From: Thermoplasmata archaeon
GTDB lineage: Archaea > Thermoplasmatota > Thermoplasmata > GCA-020350865
Assembly: GCA_020351895.1 (NCBI GenBank)
Contig: CP070672.1
Coordinates: forward strand, 2,723,692 to 2,729,030
Direction of reading: 5' to 3'
DNA length: 5,339 nt
Part shown: piece by piece, positions 5,098 to 5,339 of the stretch
How positions within the stretch are numbered: the stretch's first letter is position 1
Layout of the letters: the number at the start of each line of letters is the position of its first letter
Notes under the pieces: model-generated
The model's database searches: none
The model's input: only the letters and a program-made list of their open reading frames with translations
Told to the model about the DNA's origin: nothing
Program-made: the position numbers and the translations under genes

Positions 5098-5338
5098 ATT
5101 TATTCACCATTATTTCATAAGCTTCCTTACAAACCCCACCTTCTTTTTTAAGGTCCAACAGAACCTGTGGAATTGAAGCGACCCACAATCCCTTGATTTT
5201 CCTTTTTTTATAGAGAACATGGGGATCATAAACAAGTAGCCTGAGATTACCCTTACCAACCAGGCCTTTTTTCACAATTTTATCTTTCCATTTAGGAAGA
5301 TCCTCCTTGATCACGTATAAATCCGCTCTTGAGGGAAA
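5075..5338 (-). CDS. AbiEi-like antitoxin, C-terminal part (5' end outside window)
   Basis: The frame runs open from the right edge to TGA at 5077-5075, giving 87 residues. A GTG at 5314 is available, but the codons before it (SRADLYV) continue naturally, so it is probably an internal valine and the gene is cut by the window. The fragment resembles the C-terminal domain of AbiEi-type antitoxins: a small alpha/beta region with LRLLVYDPHVLY, then GLWVASIPQVLLDLKKEGG, matching the family pattern in which a short strand is followed by a PQ..LDL helix, then a final helix through KEAYEIMVNKY. AbiEi proteins have an N-terminal winged helix that represses their own promoter; that part and the promoter lie outside. 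It overlaps the toxin-like gene by 23 bp with the antitoxin first, the usual order. Similarity is judged by eye, and the pairing with a nucleotidyltransferase adds weight. Confidence 0.6.
   Translation of the reverse strand, partial: FPSRADLYVIKEDLPKWKDKIVKKGLVGKGNLRLLVYDPHVLYKKRKIKGLWVASIPQVLLDLKKEGGVCKEAYEIMVNKYVRAKRD
5104..5108 (-). promoter_or_regulatory. Ribosome binding site of the toxin-like gene, inside the antitoxin-like gene
   Basis: The minus strand reads GGTGA followed by six bases and ATG at 5097. It lies within the last codons of the upstream gene, which fits coupled translation of an overlapping operon. Confidence 0.6.
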
Positions 5339-5339
5339 G

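Overview
The window looks archaeal. The glutamate dehydrogenase (GDH) and radical SAM proteins resemble euryarchaeal families, gene starts carry strong Shine-Dalgarno sites, and A/T-rich boxes of archaeal TATA type lie upstream of them. A Thermoplasmata-like or related euryarchaeal lineage is my best guess, held with low confidence because there is no rRNA or tRNA gene. No CRISPR array, insertion sequence or tRNA was found.

Layout. Positions 2-481 (+) hold the C-terminal third of a Glu/Leu/Phe/Val dehydrogenase, cut by the left edge. It converges on a complete and clearly different GDH, gdhA, at 644-1990 (-); a 162-bp gap with a 17-bp palindrome separates them. Upstream of gdhA is a 284-bp leader with a TATA-like box, short repeats and a very strong ribosome binding site. 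Next, on the same strand, is a radical SAM enzyme of archaeal type (2275-3753), with a Rossmann-like domain before the CX3CX2C motif. A 570-bp non-coding stretch (3754-4323) follows and is unusually rich in inverted repeats, including an 88-bp hairpin-forming element flanked by a TATA-like box and a T-rich tract. The right end (4324-5338, minus strand) is a two-gene overlapping operon that looks like a type IV toxin-antitoxin pair: an AbiEi-like C-terminus cut by the right edge, then an AbiEii/MenT-like nucleotidyltransferase.

How the parts relate. The two dehydrogenases both fit amino acid oxidation or ammonia assimilation, but they belong to different subfamilies and are probably not simple recent duplicates. 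The radical SAM protein has no assignable substrate, and its link to gdhA is only adjacency. The toxin-antitoxin-like pair is visibly more A/T-rich than the radical SAM gene and looks like an accessory module beside a metabolic region. The most interesting unexplained material is the 570-bp gap: a candidate small structured RNA, a cluster of operator-like half-sites, and a GC-rich hairpin overlapping a short ORF with a good ribosome binding site.
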